Origin: Erythrocercus mccallii
Taxonomy: Eukaryota; Chordata; Aves; Passeriformes; Dicruridae
Length of the DNA: 64,000 nt
NCBI GenBank assembly: GCA_013397435.1
Contig: VZRG01000204.1
Span: forward strand, 701,162-765,161
Direction of reading: 5' to 3'
Shown: positions 1 to 13,331 of the stretch, piece by piece
Numbering within the stretch: the stretch's first letter is position 1
How the letters are laid out: each line of letters opens with the position of its first letter
Position numbers and translations under genes: made by a program
The notes under the pieces: generated by a model
Told to the model about the DNA's origin: nothing
The model's input: only the letters and a program-made list of their open reading frames with translations
The model's database searches: none

Positions 1-194
1 AGAAGCCAAACACTATTTATGCAGTAGCAAACACAGGCTCTAGTAAGAATGAGAGCACTAGGTAAGTTCATATTAGCTTTTTTATTAGTTGCCTCAGAAT
101 TCAAAAGTGAATGCAGACAGCAGGATATTTTGTATACTAGAAAATATAAACAGGATCCAGCGACAGAGGTGTACCTCATACGTGTCTCTCCATT

Positions 195-220
195 CTTTGT
201 TTGTTTGTTTGTTTGTTTTT
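195..220. repeat. (TTTG)n microsatellite
   Basis: The tract consists of about five consecutive TTTG units followed by a T run. It is simple-sequence DNA inside an intron. Confidence 0.9.
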
Positions 221-3200
221 TAAATAAGTGCACTCACCACCTCTGGAATGTGTCTAAAGTGGGAATGGTCTCCAGTGTCTGCAGGAGCTCAGAGCTGGTT
301 TTGAACTAAGCAAGAGCTGCAAGCTGCTACTGAAGGAAGCTGTATTTTGCTTTCTTGAGCAGTAGGTTGACACACTCTCCTATTGAGCTCAGTGTGGGCT
401 GTAATCCAGAAGCCTAGCAGGCAGGAGTTGTTATGTTTCTGAGAGTTCAAAATCAGCAAGAGCTGTGAGCCAGCCTCTGCAAATATAACAACTCTGGACT
501 CTGAGTTCCCTCGTAGCCTGGCTTCTGAGTTCACTCTTGCTGTCCTGGGAACCGGATTCATGTCTTTTCCCCTTGCTTTGAGCACTGCCTGAAACAAGGT
601 ACAATTTCAGCTGTATCAATATGCCTCAGCCCACCAGGTTTTGCAGCAATAGATGGGAAGGAGTAAGTAGGTGTGGCTTATGGCCCATTAGATAACTTCA
701 GGGCTGGCAGCAGAACGTGGAAGAAGTTGTAGTGATGGTCATAATTGCTTGGTTGTCTCTTTCAGCATCTTTGGGGTTGGTTGGAGTGGTAGTGGTAGCT
801 AGAAGCCATTCACAGAAGGCAAGGGAAGAGCAGTCAAAGAATCAAAAATGTTAGTACCTTTGCTAAGAAAGAGTTAATGAGAAGAGTTAGTCTACTAGTC
901 CTGAGTTTTGACCAGCAAGGGGGTCACTAGAAGTAGAGCAGGTTCAGTAGTAGTTGAGATGGAAGATATATTGGAGAGGAAGAAGAACAGTGACTGCCAG
1001 GAGTTCATATACAGTTTGAGAGCTAGAGATGAGAAGGACATATGGGACAATACATTTTCTGTTCTTATCCTAGACATCCAAACTGTGATCCAGAATCACT
1101 GAGAAATTTAGAAATGCTAGAAATTAATGCATATTTGTATTGTGAGAGGGAAGAGAAGAGCAGGCACATGTTTACTGATAAATGGCAAGGGATAGAAATT
1201 GATACAAAAGAGGGAAAAATCATAGAGGCCAGTGGAGTGCTTAGAAGGGCTGGGAATATGCTTGTGTCTGTTATGGGAAGAATTGCAAGACAGGAAGAGA
1301 AGGTTGAAAAGGTAGAGGAAGTAATGTCACTTGGTGATTTTCTTATAAGCAGCTGAGATTCTGCGCAGAGAAAAATGGAAGCTGGAGGAGGGGAGGATTT
1401 GGGGAATGAGTCAAAGGTAGCTGGGATTGCAGGCGTGGGTTTCAGTTAAACTGGAGAAACACTTTGTCTTCTTTCAAACAATTGTTCATATTAGCATTCA
1501 TGGTGTGGGCATGCATGCACCCTCCATGTGATGTCTCCTGGTGTGCTGCACACAGAAGCTGTTTGAGGATCTGTCTTTTGGTTCACCACAGACCAACGAA
1601 GTCAGGTCTCAAGGCTTCTCTGAGGTGCCAGAGTAGAAAAGTGTAGTGGAGGGAATTGGCCTGGTGGCAGTTTTCATTAGAGTTCTCTTGCAATTGATGG
1701 TGGAATGGGTACTGCAGAGGTGGGTCAGGCTCAAAATCTGGTGGGGAGGGAAGGAGGCAAATACCCAACACGTACGTATACATCCCTCACAACCCCATTA
1801 GGAGGACACTGAAAAGTGTAAAGGAAGTCCAAAGTACTTTTCCAGAGTGGAAGGAAAAAAAGGCACAGGAGAAACAAGGCTGAGGGGAGGCAAATAACTA
1901 ACAGTGCTTATGGACTGGAAATCATAGCAAGATGAAATAAAAGAGAAGGGGTGATGGTAAGTGCTGGAAGACATTAAGTTGTGAGGGTCTCAATAATAAA
2001 GTTTAGAGAAAGATCTTATAGGCCAAATCGAGTGAGCAGATTTGCAAAGATTTTGAAAGGTAAGGTGAGAAAGCATTTTGCTGAGGTCTTTATTAGATTA
2101 TATATGTGGAAGACCTCTAAGTTATGCAAGGGGAGTGTGTTTCTGTATTTTCCTGGCCCAGCTTGGCTGATGAGGTTCCAAGGAAGGACCCTCATTCATG
2201 GATACTTGCATGTCTGTTGACACAAAAACCAGTGAAAACTGAAGGCAAAACCCTGTCATAACTTTCCTGCTTGCAAAGAAACTAGCTGTAAGTGGATGTT
2301 GACCACTCCTGTGCTTTTAGTGAGCTACTGCCTAACTTCTGCTATCCTATGACTTGTGAGGCCTAATAAAATTGTCATTTGGAACTGTAAGTTTACACTG
2401 AATCCTAGTGAGAGGCTGGCTTGGAGTGTTCATCATCTTCTAGAATGTACCTCTGCTGGTTCTTTGATCTGGTAGGAGCTGGACCTCTGACTGTGAGGGT
2501 GAGATCCTGGAACATTTCACTGCAGTTCCTTTTTAGTTTGTGACCTCTGCCCTCCAGTAAAGGATGGCTTGCTCCATATCTTGATTGTGTATAATTGAAA
2601 ATTTTACTGTAAACCAGTAAATTGTGATTACCCTATTTTCATCATATGAAATTTCCTTCCACTTTTGCTTGTAAATGCTGTATGGAATAGCTGTGGTGGT
2701 TATTTGGTACAGCAACTTCTTGGGCAGGTCTAGGACCCTCTGGAAGCGTTATGAGTTAATTCAAGATGGATTAAGGTCAAATCTGCCCTAAAAAAGAGAT
2801 TAAACCCGTCCAAGTATCCATTCATTGTGCAGTGCAAGACCTGCATGCTGAGTATCTAAGAAGTACTTCTGCTGCCTTAGTTTTTCTGGATGTGGCTTTG
2901 AGTTTGACTTTTAACACTTCTTAAAAATAATGGGATACAGTGGTAGACTCCTTTCATCTTGGAGTCAGTTTTGTAATTGCAGTGGTTTGGACCTGTCTGC
3001 AATGAGCTGAGCTGTGGCACCAATTTAGAGACATCACTGCAAGATTATGAGTTTGGCCAAACTTCTTGGTGGAGTCCTGACTTCTGGTAGCCCTGACCTT
3101 GCGTCACTATTCAAATGTTGCATGGTTGCTTTTATGTTGTTACATGTGACCTGTCAAGATGTGGACTAACATGCTGTGTCAGTCCTGCTCTTCGTACTCG

Positions 3201-4820
3201 GTGATCTGGATCACCCCTTGAGCCTGAATTTCTGCCCTGGTTCCAAGCAGAGATAGATCCCTGTGCACTTGCTGGAGTGCAGCAACCTGCTTTGTGCCTT
3301 AAAGCTAGTGGCAACAAGGAATGAGTTTTATTCCCATCGCTGTCATCTAGATCATGCCAAACCACCCTCAAAACTTCTTCCATGAGAAGGTGTTCAGAAC
3401 ATTGTGATAGTGAAATACTTTATTTGCTGTAGGTTTCTTTTATTTTGTTCTATTTCAGTTGGAATAATGTGGTCTCTCCATTACATTCTTCCAGTCTGTG
3501 CTTCCTCCTTTCCATGTCACCCTGCTTTAAATTTAAACTGCCTTCGCATGAGTTAAACTACTGTTAGGTTTTGTGTTTTCTCAGCTTGCTTGTTTTCTGC
3601 TTTCTTTTGGCTGTGTCTGTTCACTGCTTTACCCAGCAAACAGCAAGCCTGTCTGCTTACTTTCCAGCTCCTGTCCTGTCTTCTCTTCTTCTTGCTCTTT
3701 GGATTGGCGATACCTCTTGACATGTCCTGCTCACAGGATATTATTCCTGTGAAAATCCACCACTGAGCATGTTTAGCTAGTGCTCTGTATTGTGATGGTA
3801 GCTCAGTCTGTCTCACTAAGCTGACTCAGCATTTTCATTACAAGTTTGGGTGCACAGGGCTGGTGCTGTAATACAGCAGTCCTGAAATATGTTTAAGGAT
3901 AGTAATAACTTTTGCAGGTCTTTTATTAATTGGCAGGTACAAGCCTTTGAATACATTTTTGTGCTTGACACTTTTATTAATACTGTGTACTGCTATTTCC
4001 ACAATGAAAAGGGGCTCCATTGTGGAAGCTTGTTGTTGTACTGATATGCAGTTAAATCTACAGAATTCAAACCCTTCCAGGACACATACTGCTTCTTGGA
4101 TTAGTGAAAGTTTGTATTTTTGCAATGTGGTGGTTGATAAGACATGCAGGTGCTCTACAAAGATATTGCTGAGGGTTTTTCTCCACTGCAGATGGGTGTT
4201 TTGGCATAAGACATGCACATTTCAAGTTGTGCTAAGCACACATTCTTGCAGCAAGAGCTGCAGAGGCGGTAGCAGGAATTTGGCTTGCTGATTTGTTTGG
4301 ATTAATAGGATTTCATGTAGTTAAAATGCACACTCACAATGGAAAAGGCTTTTCTGTGTAAAGCAGTTTGACTTGTTATTTTTGTTTCTATTCTACATCT
4401 GTCTGTTGGTGTAGCTATATTGGTTAAATGGGAGCACTGTTACAACATTATTTGAGCCTCTTAGAAAGGGGGAATTACTTAGTGTGAACTAAAACTGCGG
4501 CCACACTAACAGGCTATGGAATTGATGATGAAGTATAACCTGCATGGAATATGGGCTAGAGTTGGCAACAGTCTTGGCACACAGTCTCAATAACAAGAAA
4601 TTGCAAGACCTCTGAATTACCTAAAATGGTATACAACAGTTTTGGCAACATTGGATTAGTCTGATATGTGTTAACATCTATGTTAATGAGTGAACTGCAG
4701 TAGACTTCATAGACTGTGTGGTGTGGCAACTGTGGAGGACACAAGAATTAGCTTTGGGTGGTAAGGATATTCTGGTTAGGTGACAGCAACCCTCTGAAGC
4801 AATTTTTTGTTGCTGCATTG

Positions 4821-4849
4821 GAAATATTCCTCTGAATAAGGAATATTTC
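4821..4849. repeat. Perfect 11-bp inverted repeat (hairpin)
   Basis: The left arm gaaatattcct (4821-4831) is exactly complementary to the right arm aggaatatttc (4839-4849), with a 7-nt loop. The arms are A/T-rich and too short for a microRNA precursor. No function is assigned. Confidence 0.8.
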
Positions 4850-6137
4850 TAAGCTAAGCTAGAAAGGTAACCTCTTCAATGGCTGTTGGCAGCAAAAATG
4901 TCTTATTACCATACCGATTCAGTATATTGGTGCCTCTGTTACTGGCCAAGGCACTGCTAATGGAAAGGCCAGCTGTGTGGGAGTGTCAGTGGGACCTTAC
5001 AACGTTTTTCTTTGGTAAGAGAGCTGATGTTGAGGCATAGGCAAATGACCCTTAAAAACCAGACATTTAGCTTTTTTCTTTGACACCAGCAGTGTTTGAG
5101 TACTGCCCACCCTGAGTCAGGTCACACAATAAGCTCAGTTGGGCTCTTTTGGTGGGAGGGCCATTTAGGCAGGAGAGGATAAGTCTGAGGAGGCAAGTCC
5201 CCATTCCTGGTATAGCTACTTGTGGAAGTTTGTCCTTGTATTCTTCAGAAATGTGACAGTGAGACGGGAGCTCTGGAAACTGGAGAACTTAGGAGTCTGA
5301 TGCTTGCTTACAGCTGTTTGGTGGAAGGATGCCCCCTTTGTCTAGTCTCTGCAAGACTCTCTCCATCTGTGGCAATTAGGATTAGCAGGCACATTTCATG
5401 CTCTGAAAAGTCAGAAAAGGAAAGAAGAAGGAGTTTTACAAAAGGAAATGCCTGCCAGGCATAGATTCCACTCTGGTTTTGTGCAGAGAATAAACACAGA
5501 TGTGAGGATTAAAAAGCAGACTTCCAAAAGTATTTAACGATGGGCTTGGTGATGGTGCAAGGGACTTAGTGATGGGAGAGAGCAGAGATAATCACGAGCT
5601 GCAGAGTAAGCAGAGGGAGCAACCCCAGACACACAGAGCTCACATTAGCTATTGAGACCATCTTAGTTCACATTACCAGGGATTTCGTTGAATTCTGGTA
5701 GGAGAGATACAGCATTTTTGTTTGGGGAGTCACCTACTATTTCTGGAAATTTACAAGGAAGCAGGGCTGTGAACATGCTTGCATATGTTGGTTCAGAGGT
5801 GAAGGAAGTGAATGTGAATACACATTTCTTTAGAGACTGCAGAGGTCAGTTCTCTTCTGCCTTTTCATCTATCAGCATGTCTTGGACTCATTCACTACTG
5901 CCCGCACCCTCCATTCATTTGTGAAACCTCTTTTCCTTTGCAGAATCAGTTGCTTGGGAGCAGATTTCAATTATCTTACTGATTATTTTTTTTTTTAGTA
6001 GATTGATGTGGACCTCCAGCTACAGAAAGGCCTGTAACCCAAATTTTTGTTTCTCCTCACACTGACAAGATAAAGATTGTCTTTATTTCCCAGTATTTTC
6101 CAGTTAGTAGATTTCAGACTCCCATTCCTGGGCAATA

Positions 6138-6163
6138 GCTCTTACAGCTGGCTCTTACAGCTG
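6138..6163. repeat. Two-copy 13-bp tandem duplication
   Basis: The 13-mer gctcttacagctg occurs twice back to back at 6138-6150 and 6151-6163 with no mismatch. It looks like a small recent slippage duplication inside an intron. Confidence 0.9.
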
Positions 6164-7339
6164 ATTTTGTAAGTATCAGAGAATTTTGTAATAGAAATCA
6201 TGAAGAAAGTGTAAATCTGTTCCTCCAAGCATTTACTCATTGTTTTATGTTAGGGGTTCTTAAATGCATACAGACAAATTGTATAAAAGGCTGCAAGTAC
6301 GCAGAAAAGGTCAAACCAAAACATTTGTTAAACGAAATGCAGATTGGAATATATTTTTAGTGCTTGAATATTTTCCCTAAAAGGCTATACTGAAGGAAAC
6401 ATGTTTTACTGCTTGAATCATATGGTAGTGTGAGGCATGCTTTTAACACATGCCGCTATCGCATGGAAATAGAGAAGAGATCTCAAAACAAATTTAACAG
6501 CTTCAGCAGTTTGCTGATAGGAAGACTCCTGTCAGACTTGGACTACTCTTCCCAGCAAGGGGCCTAAATGAAAAAAGAGAGAGCTTGTTTGACCACCCAC
6601 TTCTCAAACAGATTGCAGATTGTTTCAGCCATAACCTTTTCCTGCTAAACTCTTTCAATGATGCAGCACCTCAATTGCAGAAAGATTTATTTTGACTTGT
6701 CTAGACCCGTGACTTTTTTTTTTTACCTGAGAGTTTCATGGAACACCTGCATCTCTTTACATTGCATTCCAGTACTGTATCCAGCATCATAATTCCAGTA
6801 GTTTTGTGATTGTCCCTAAACAAGTGGAGCTTTGCTTCTTTAAATGTGTATGCATGCATGCTGTTACACAGTGTAAAACAATTGTGAAGGAGAGCCTTCC
6901 CAGGGAACTTCCCATCCACTGCAGCTAAAAGCATCATAAATGACTAATGAGAATACAAACAGCTGAACCTAAACAGTTCTTATTCATGAGGATTTTCTTA
7001 TAAAGAACAAAGTAGCATTTAACAGTTTCATTTGAGTTGTACAGATATAAGAGCATCACTAAGACTTAGAACTCTGCTTCTTTTGCAATTAGGATTTTCA
7101 GTTCTCTGGTGAATTGTACTTACTACTCTGCAAGAATGAACTTTCAAACTGTGCATAAGCTAAATAATTACGGATCATTAACAACATACAGCTAGTACTT
7201 TCTGTTCAGTTGCTGAAATCAAGATCTCACTTGTCTCATTCATCCCTTCTCCTTTCCAGCAGTTGTTATCAGTTGCCCTCAACTCATCACTATGGTGATG
7301 TGTAAGATACTCTGGCCTGCCCATGGTTCAGATGGTATT

Positions 7340-7440
7340 TCTCTCTGTTTTGTTGTGGGGGGCTTTGGGGGTGTTTTTGTTTGGTTAGTTTGGTTTGGTT
7401 TTTTGTTCGTTTGTTCGTGTTTCTTTTTTTTTTTCCTTTT
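7340..7440. repeat. T/G-rich low-complexity tract
   Basis: The + strand is almost only T and G here (repeated ggtttgg and gttcgttt units) and ends in a T run of more than ten bases. The Lys/Thr/Pro/Gln-rich open frame on the opposite strand is a by-product of this composition. Confidence 0.8.
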
Positions 7441-10400
7441 ATGGCATAAGAGATTATGAATCTTACAGATAAAAGATAGTATGCAGATACTGTTTAAATC
7501 CTGTTGATCTTTCATTGTAGCAGTGCTGTACTTGAGGTGCTGATTGATAGAGATTTGGAAGGTAGAAGGAAGGAAGGAATTCTGTGTATTCCTCACAGTT
7601 TGTTTGTTTGGGGCTTTTTGTGTTCAGCAGTGCATGTCTGATATTGGATGGCTGGAGAAAGTTCTTGTCAACAGGCCATGATTTGTCACTACCAGAAGCT
7701 GAGAGGGTTGATGTAGCAACAGCAAGGAAATGAAACTGCTTGTTCTTTATTGGTCACCCTGAGTAGGATGAGACCTTCCTAAACAGAGACATCTGCTTGC
7801 TCCAATGTGTATATGCAAAGACTGTAATAAGATAATTTATTTTTCACAGAGTACAGGATTTTCCTCATCCTCTATTCTGTGCAAATATTGGCTCAACTTT
7901 TGCTCAGGAAACTGTCCATGCTGTTGCATATCTGATTTTCTAACTCATGTGTAGCAGAGTGACATGAACAGGGGAGTCTCTATAGTGAACAGCAACAGAG
8001 TGTGAATTCTCTTAAGGAGGAGAATTGCCAGCTTGCTTGATGAGATGCAAACAATACTGATAAGAGGGGATGCTTTTGAAAAGGATCTTAATGTCTTCTG
8101 GTTTCCCTGAGGGAAAACTGGACTCTACCATCAAAGACAAATGCTTACTAGACACATTAATCTATTAATTGTTAGATGATCAGACAAAGAAATAAAATAT
8201 AGGAAGGTAAGATGTCAGGGAACCATCATGACTCTGTTGGAGGTGGAGGCTTTTGGCCAGGCATCTGTTCTTTTATTGTTTGTGCTTGTTGCAAATTAAC
8301 TGATTTCCTTTTGAAGTCTAAAACTTGTGGCTGAAAAAATCCCTTTCCTGTATGATGTTTACATTGTTTTCAATGTAAGTGGACCCCTTGGGCACTTGAC
8401 TGGCTTCTATTAGGATGGTCATCTTCACTTACCTACAGCTGAGCCTTGCTCCAATTCCCATAGCTGATAGGTCTGTGGAACTCAGCATGCTAAGTATTGC
8501 CCCTTTCAAAAGGAAATTTTGTAGTAGGAATGAACATGAATGGGAAATTATATTTCTTCTTATTTCATACGTCTGGGATAAAGAAAAAATAATAGCCTTT
8601 TGAAGGTTCAGCCTTCAGAAAGCATAGGCCTCTTAGAGGCTTTCTTGGTTAATGTTGAATCTAAGATCCTTTCAGTGCTCAGCATATGCTGAACTACTCT
8701 TGGTAGCATATTGTGCATCCATTCATGACAATCATTTTGTCCATTTCCTATTTACAGCTTGCTTGTACATTGAAGAGCAAGCAAAAGAAATGGTTGAAAA
8801 TCCTGGTTGCTCTGCATACTGTTTCTACAGCATTGGCCCAGATTTAGATTGTTAGCTTGTCCACTTCAAAGGCTGTGTCTTTGAGGTAGCCTGGCACAGA
8901 GATTTGCTGGGACTTGTCCAATTCACATTCAGAATGTAATATATTTACTGTCATCAAAGGCAGTCCCCCAAACTAGGCTGTCCTCTAAAATTCTTGAGGG
9001 TAGGAAATGTATAAGAACCTGTTGCATCTCCACTAGACTTCAGTAATCATTTTGCTTGAATTCAAATTGTTTCAGAACTGGTTGAAAGAATCTGGTGTAT
9101 TCTTGCAGCAAAGAGTCTTATCCTTGGTTTGTCAAATAGATTTGTTCTCTGTCTTGGACTTCCTGGAGCCTGGATTGTAGTAAATCTAGAACAAGTAAAT
9201 GTAAAACACGTCAATTCTGATAGATCTTTTCTACAAGTATAGATTAACCATTCAGTTACAAATGGTTTCATAGAAAGGTAATTACTTTTCAAAGGTACTC
9301 ACGCTTAGAGATGCAAGTACTAATCTAGGGGGAGTTTCATATTCCCAAAATGTGTACCCCAAACCCTGTGTAGCTCTAGGGTATTAGTTCTTCTGGGAGT
9401 TTGATAGTAGTAGTCTGAAGTTAGCCTGCTTTTCACTGAGGGAGTGCTGGAGTGCCAAGGGAATGGGCTTTGCACCCCTTTTTCTCCTTTCAGTCTAAAC
9501 TCAGACATTGGCTTGCATGGCTTGATTCATAAATGAGCAATAGTTGACTGGCAAAGGTTCATTTCTCCATATGCCAAGATACATTGGATGCTCTGAGGAG
9601 ATTGAGACTGATGGATAAATATCTGTCACGTGTAGGTGGCCTATAAGAAAAGATTTGAGGATTTTTTTATTTAAGTCTTTGTTAAGACTTTCTTCCTCCC
9701 CCCCCGCTTTAAACTCTTTTGTCATGTGCTGAGTGGGGGTGGATGGAGTTCAGGGTGGTGGAGGGAAAAAGGGGGGCTGCTGAAAGCATTTATCTTCATT
9801 TCTACCATCATCCAGTGTTTATTACGCAGTGATAGACAGACGCAGGAAAGCTGCCAATCAAACCTACGTTTGCTGCATTTCAATTGGCCCTCGCTTTGGA
9901 TTTCAGCGTTTTGAAATCTACATCTTCTCTGCTGAAAAAGGTCGTTCTGTTTGTGAGGATGACAAGCCTGAGACCCTTGGGTACCCACTGCAGTCACTTG
10001 TGGTCCTGTCAAACAGTGGAAGACCCAGGAATCAGGACTGTCAGGTGTTTGGTGAGAACAACTGCTTCTAAGAGCTGATCTGTTGCTCCCCAAATTTAAG
10101 AAGCTGAAGTGTGTTGTTTGCCTCCAGGTTACATATACTACAACTTGACAGGCAACAGCACCTTCTGCTCTCATCCAGACTGAAACCTTGACTGGGCAAA
10201 GCCAGCTGAGAATGAGATCTCATGCTGCATGGTGAACAGAAGCTCTGTAGTGAGGATTTTAACTTTCCTAAGTCTTCCAACCATAGTCTAAAATGTTTTC
10301 CATGAACGAGAGAGGACAATACCGGTTAAGATAGCATATTCCTGCGCTAGGGGGTATTTTCCTCCCTTAATTCATTGTCTGAAATGTTTACATGCTTTTA

Positions 10401-13220
10401 ATCATCTTTGCTGTAGGACAGTGCATGTGTGCATGTGGGAGGCATCTGGCAGGACTTGTGATACAAATGTTATTCCACTTTGTTATATGTATATGGATAT
10501 AATTTAATAATTGCACTCCTCAATTACATAATTAGTATAAGTAGAGATAATTACTTAATAAAAGATGTAGATCCTGGATTTCTGATTAGTGTTAGTTACA
10601 CTGGTTTGAAGCCTTTGAGAAATGGACTAAATTTTTCTGAACATGCACCTTTCACACGAAGAACTATGTTGCTTGTGTCCTAATCTCTTTAATAAAGGTA
10701 TCTGTTACCCGAAGCGTTAGCATTACTCAATAGCTTGTGCTGGCTCTGAAATTTGCGTGGGGCTGTCCTGTAGATGGGGCAGTACTGCTTTTTTCCATTG
10801 TTAATTTCTCTGCATATGATGTGACTGCCTTTGGAGGTGAGGAGGATGCAAGGTTTAAATGAACACCATAACTAAGCCGAAGGTTACAGGGAAAGGGATG
10901 CAAAGATGAGAAATTTTACAGAAAAAAATCTTATCTGCTTTTTATGGTACTGCTTTTAGCACTAGGTGCAACAATTGTATGAGCCAGATGAACTTAATGT
11001 TTGTGGAGCAGTTAGTGATTTTGCTGAGCTTCTCTGATGTAGAGGGAGAGCATGATTGTTCTCCTAAGGTACGTTCCTCTCCATTTTATATATCGCTTGT
11101 TACACCTATGAGGGTTGTTCTCATTGCAAAACAGATTATGTAATTTTGTAATGGTCATCTGTGATAAAATCAATATTCTGGAATTATGTGCCCTCAGTAG
11201 AACTTCTGTTGCCTATCTTGACAGAGTGTTTTCCTTGCCTAACTCTACCCTATAAGGCAGCTGCTACCTTCCTGGTGATGTTAGTTCCTGTTTCCCTGCA
11301 GGAAGACCCACTGCTTCACATTTGTAGAGCACCTGTTTTTCTCTTCCCTTCCTAAGGGCTGAAGGCAAGACAGCAGAAGATCTGCCTTTGTGTACCAAAT
11401 CCAGGCTTGCAATGAGAAGACTTTTAAAGATGAAGCAACATAAAATTTAACTGTTCTTCTATTTCTGGTTGCAGAGTGTAATTTCATTAATTCATTGAAT
11501 CTGCTTTCTCCAGTGCATATCTTCTGTTCAGAGGGGCCCTTTGTTTTGAGGGATGTAGAGAACAAGGCCTTGGGCATATGTTATAGCAATGGAAATGTTT
11601 TTAATTCTGCTGTCTAAGTGATCCATGCATCTCTGACAGAGGCAGGTACAGAGACAGAGCAGATGTGCAGTGGAGGTTGGTTGATTGCTGGAGGCCTGAC
11701 AGAGCTGAGTGCACAGTGTAAAGCTGTCTGCTCAGAAATCTTCTCCTTTGTATATTTCTGAGCTTTCTCTAGAATCAAAAATCAGGACTTAAGCAGCTTT
11801 CTTGGTGTATTTATTTATCAGCACCAGCCTAGAATTTGCTTACTTACTTTGCCCTGCCCACCTTGTTTTTTGCTTTGATGAGAAAGCAAAAATCTTGTTG
11901 GTGCATTTGTGTGTTCAGGCATTTTGGGTTTCTTTTTTTCTTTTCCCATGCCTGATTGGTCTTTTGAGATTTGATAAGGAAAGTAACTATTCAGCCACCC
12001 TAACCTCTCCATCTTCCTTCACACCACTTTAACTTACTAGCAATTAGCAAGCTCTTAACTCTGCACAAGTGTCTGACAGAGTTGTCAAAGTGATGTCTCT
12101 TCTGTTATTGCTGCTGTGGCAGTAAAGTCCTGAGCCGACCCCTCCAGGAGAGTGAAGGCCACTGACTTGGCTGTGTACTTCCCACTGGAGACAGTGCAGA
12201 GATGCTGAAATCCAAACTGCATAGGCACTGGAGGCTTTGCTTTTAGCCATTTGTGCTTGGGAGTGATCTTGCTTTGCTCTCTCTTATCAAATTCTATTAT
12301 GCTGAATTTCTCTGGTTGCCGGGATATGTGTGTAATACATGGGCTGTCTGTCCATGAAGCCCTTAGAGACTGCAAATAGCATGAGATTTTTGACCATAGT
12401 ACTACTATGGATTAACTGTCTCTTGTCTCTGTTTGTCTCCCTGGGAACCCCCATTTAATGCATCTCAGCTTTCTCAACTGTGTGCTGACTTGAGTAACCA
12501 GTGGCTGTTCCTTTGTGCCAGGAAAAATAAGTTCTTTATGATAGTTTCTGAAGAATTGTGCTTAGGCTTCTGATTTTGGGCTGCTGCCCAAATCCTTGGG
12601 TGGTTAGCAAGGGTCATGGTGTTTGCCTGGAGTCAGAGTAACACTTGCCTGCTGTAGACTGGGCCACACAAAGCAGCAATGGGCCAGCTCCTAAATCTTC
12701 CAGGCCAGTGTTTTGTTACAACTCTTACTATGTGACAAATACTGTGAGCAACCTGTATCTTCTGAGTGAAGTTTACAGTAGGAGCAGTGGTTATATCCAT
12801 AAATATGTGTAATTTGCCAGGGCAGTGCTTTTCCTCTGTTTGTATTCTGCTCTGCCTTCATAGCTGTACTAGACAATTTGGGGTCTGTGAAAATAGAGCT
12901 TCACTATTGTTGATAAGTAGAATGCATTTGCACCAAATGATTTGACTAGGATTTCTGCCTTGTGTTTCTGGGCAAGTCTTATCTCTTATCAACTTCATTT
13001 TCTTTCAGAAATGTGTTGCAGGGAGATGCTTTCTTGTTAATTTCCTGTGCTCTGTGGCTTATTGAGGACATGCTGCCATTTCTGTAAATAAGATTTCTTT
13101 AAAAATCTAGAGTTTGGAGTATTGGATTTTGAAAGGTTTTCTATGGTTTTGTCTCCCTGGCTTTTGTTATGGTTATTCTTGTAGAGGTTAAATAGCTAAT
13201 TATTTCCCCCATTTTTGTAG

Positions 13221-13331
13221 GCGCTGTGATTGGGGATGGACAGTCAGCTGTGGCCAGCAACATTGCCAACACCACCTACCGGCTCCAGTGGTGGGACTTC
13301 ACTAAGTTTGATCTGCCTGAAATCAGCAATG
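13221..13331 (+). CDS. AMBRA1: AMBRA1 coding exon a (start of second half of split WD40 propeller)
   Basis: This is a 111-bp exon between an AG acceptor at 13219-13220 and the donor G|GTGAGT at 13332. It enters in phase 1 (two bases complete a codon) and leaves in phase 1. It encodes AVIGDGQSAVASN and then TTYRLQWWDFTKFDLPEIS, which I recognise as AMBRA1, nearly identical to the mammalian protein. AMBRA1 is an intrinsically disordered scaffold and a DDB1-CUL4 substrate receptor in autophagy and cyclin D turnover. Its WD40 propeller is split between the N-terminus and a C-terminal block (reported as roughly human residues 853-1044), and this exon opens that C-terminal block. Its length is a multiple of three with equal flanking phases, so skipping it would keep the frame. 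Residues 1-37 of the partial protein in this window come from here. Confidence 0.95.

Larger units (their letters stand above)
1..13220 (+). other. AMBRA1: AMBRA1 intron, 3' part (5' end outside window)
   Basis: This stretch runs up to the acceptor of the first exon in the window, which has a pyrimidine-rich tract (tatttcccccatttttgtag) ending at 13220. No open frame in it resembles the Ser/Pro/Arg-rich middle of AMBRA1, so the upstream exons are taken to lie outside the window. It holds a (TTTG)n run at 195-220, a short hairpin at 4821-4849, a 13-bp tandem duplication at 6138-6163 and a T/G-rich low-complexity tract near 7340-7440. It also has paired inverted CCAAT boxes at 9853-9888. Many short open frames on both strands look like chance. 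Confidence 0.85.

Noticed and set aside
3838..4218. 126-codon minus-strand open frame with a 114-codon frame opposite
   Set aside because: No recognisable protein family. Two opposite frames open together indicate composition and not coding.
4522..4612. Possible box C/D snoRNA (atgatga near 4525 and ctga near 4608)
   Set aside because: Box spacing is acceptable, but there is no good terminal stem and no clear C'/D' pair. The motif pair is too short to support a call.
7279..7596. 105-codon Lys/Thr/Pro-rich minus-strand open frame
   Set aside because: It is produced by translating a T/G-rich low-complexity tract.
9722..10174. 150-codon minus-strand open frame overlapping three + strand frames
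   Set aside because: Several frames on both strands are open here because stop-rich A/T triplets are few. The encoded sequences do not look like AMBRA1 or any family I know.
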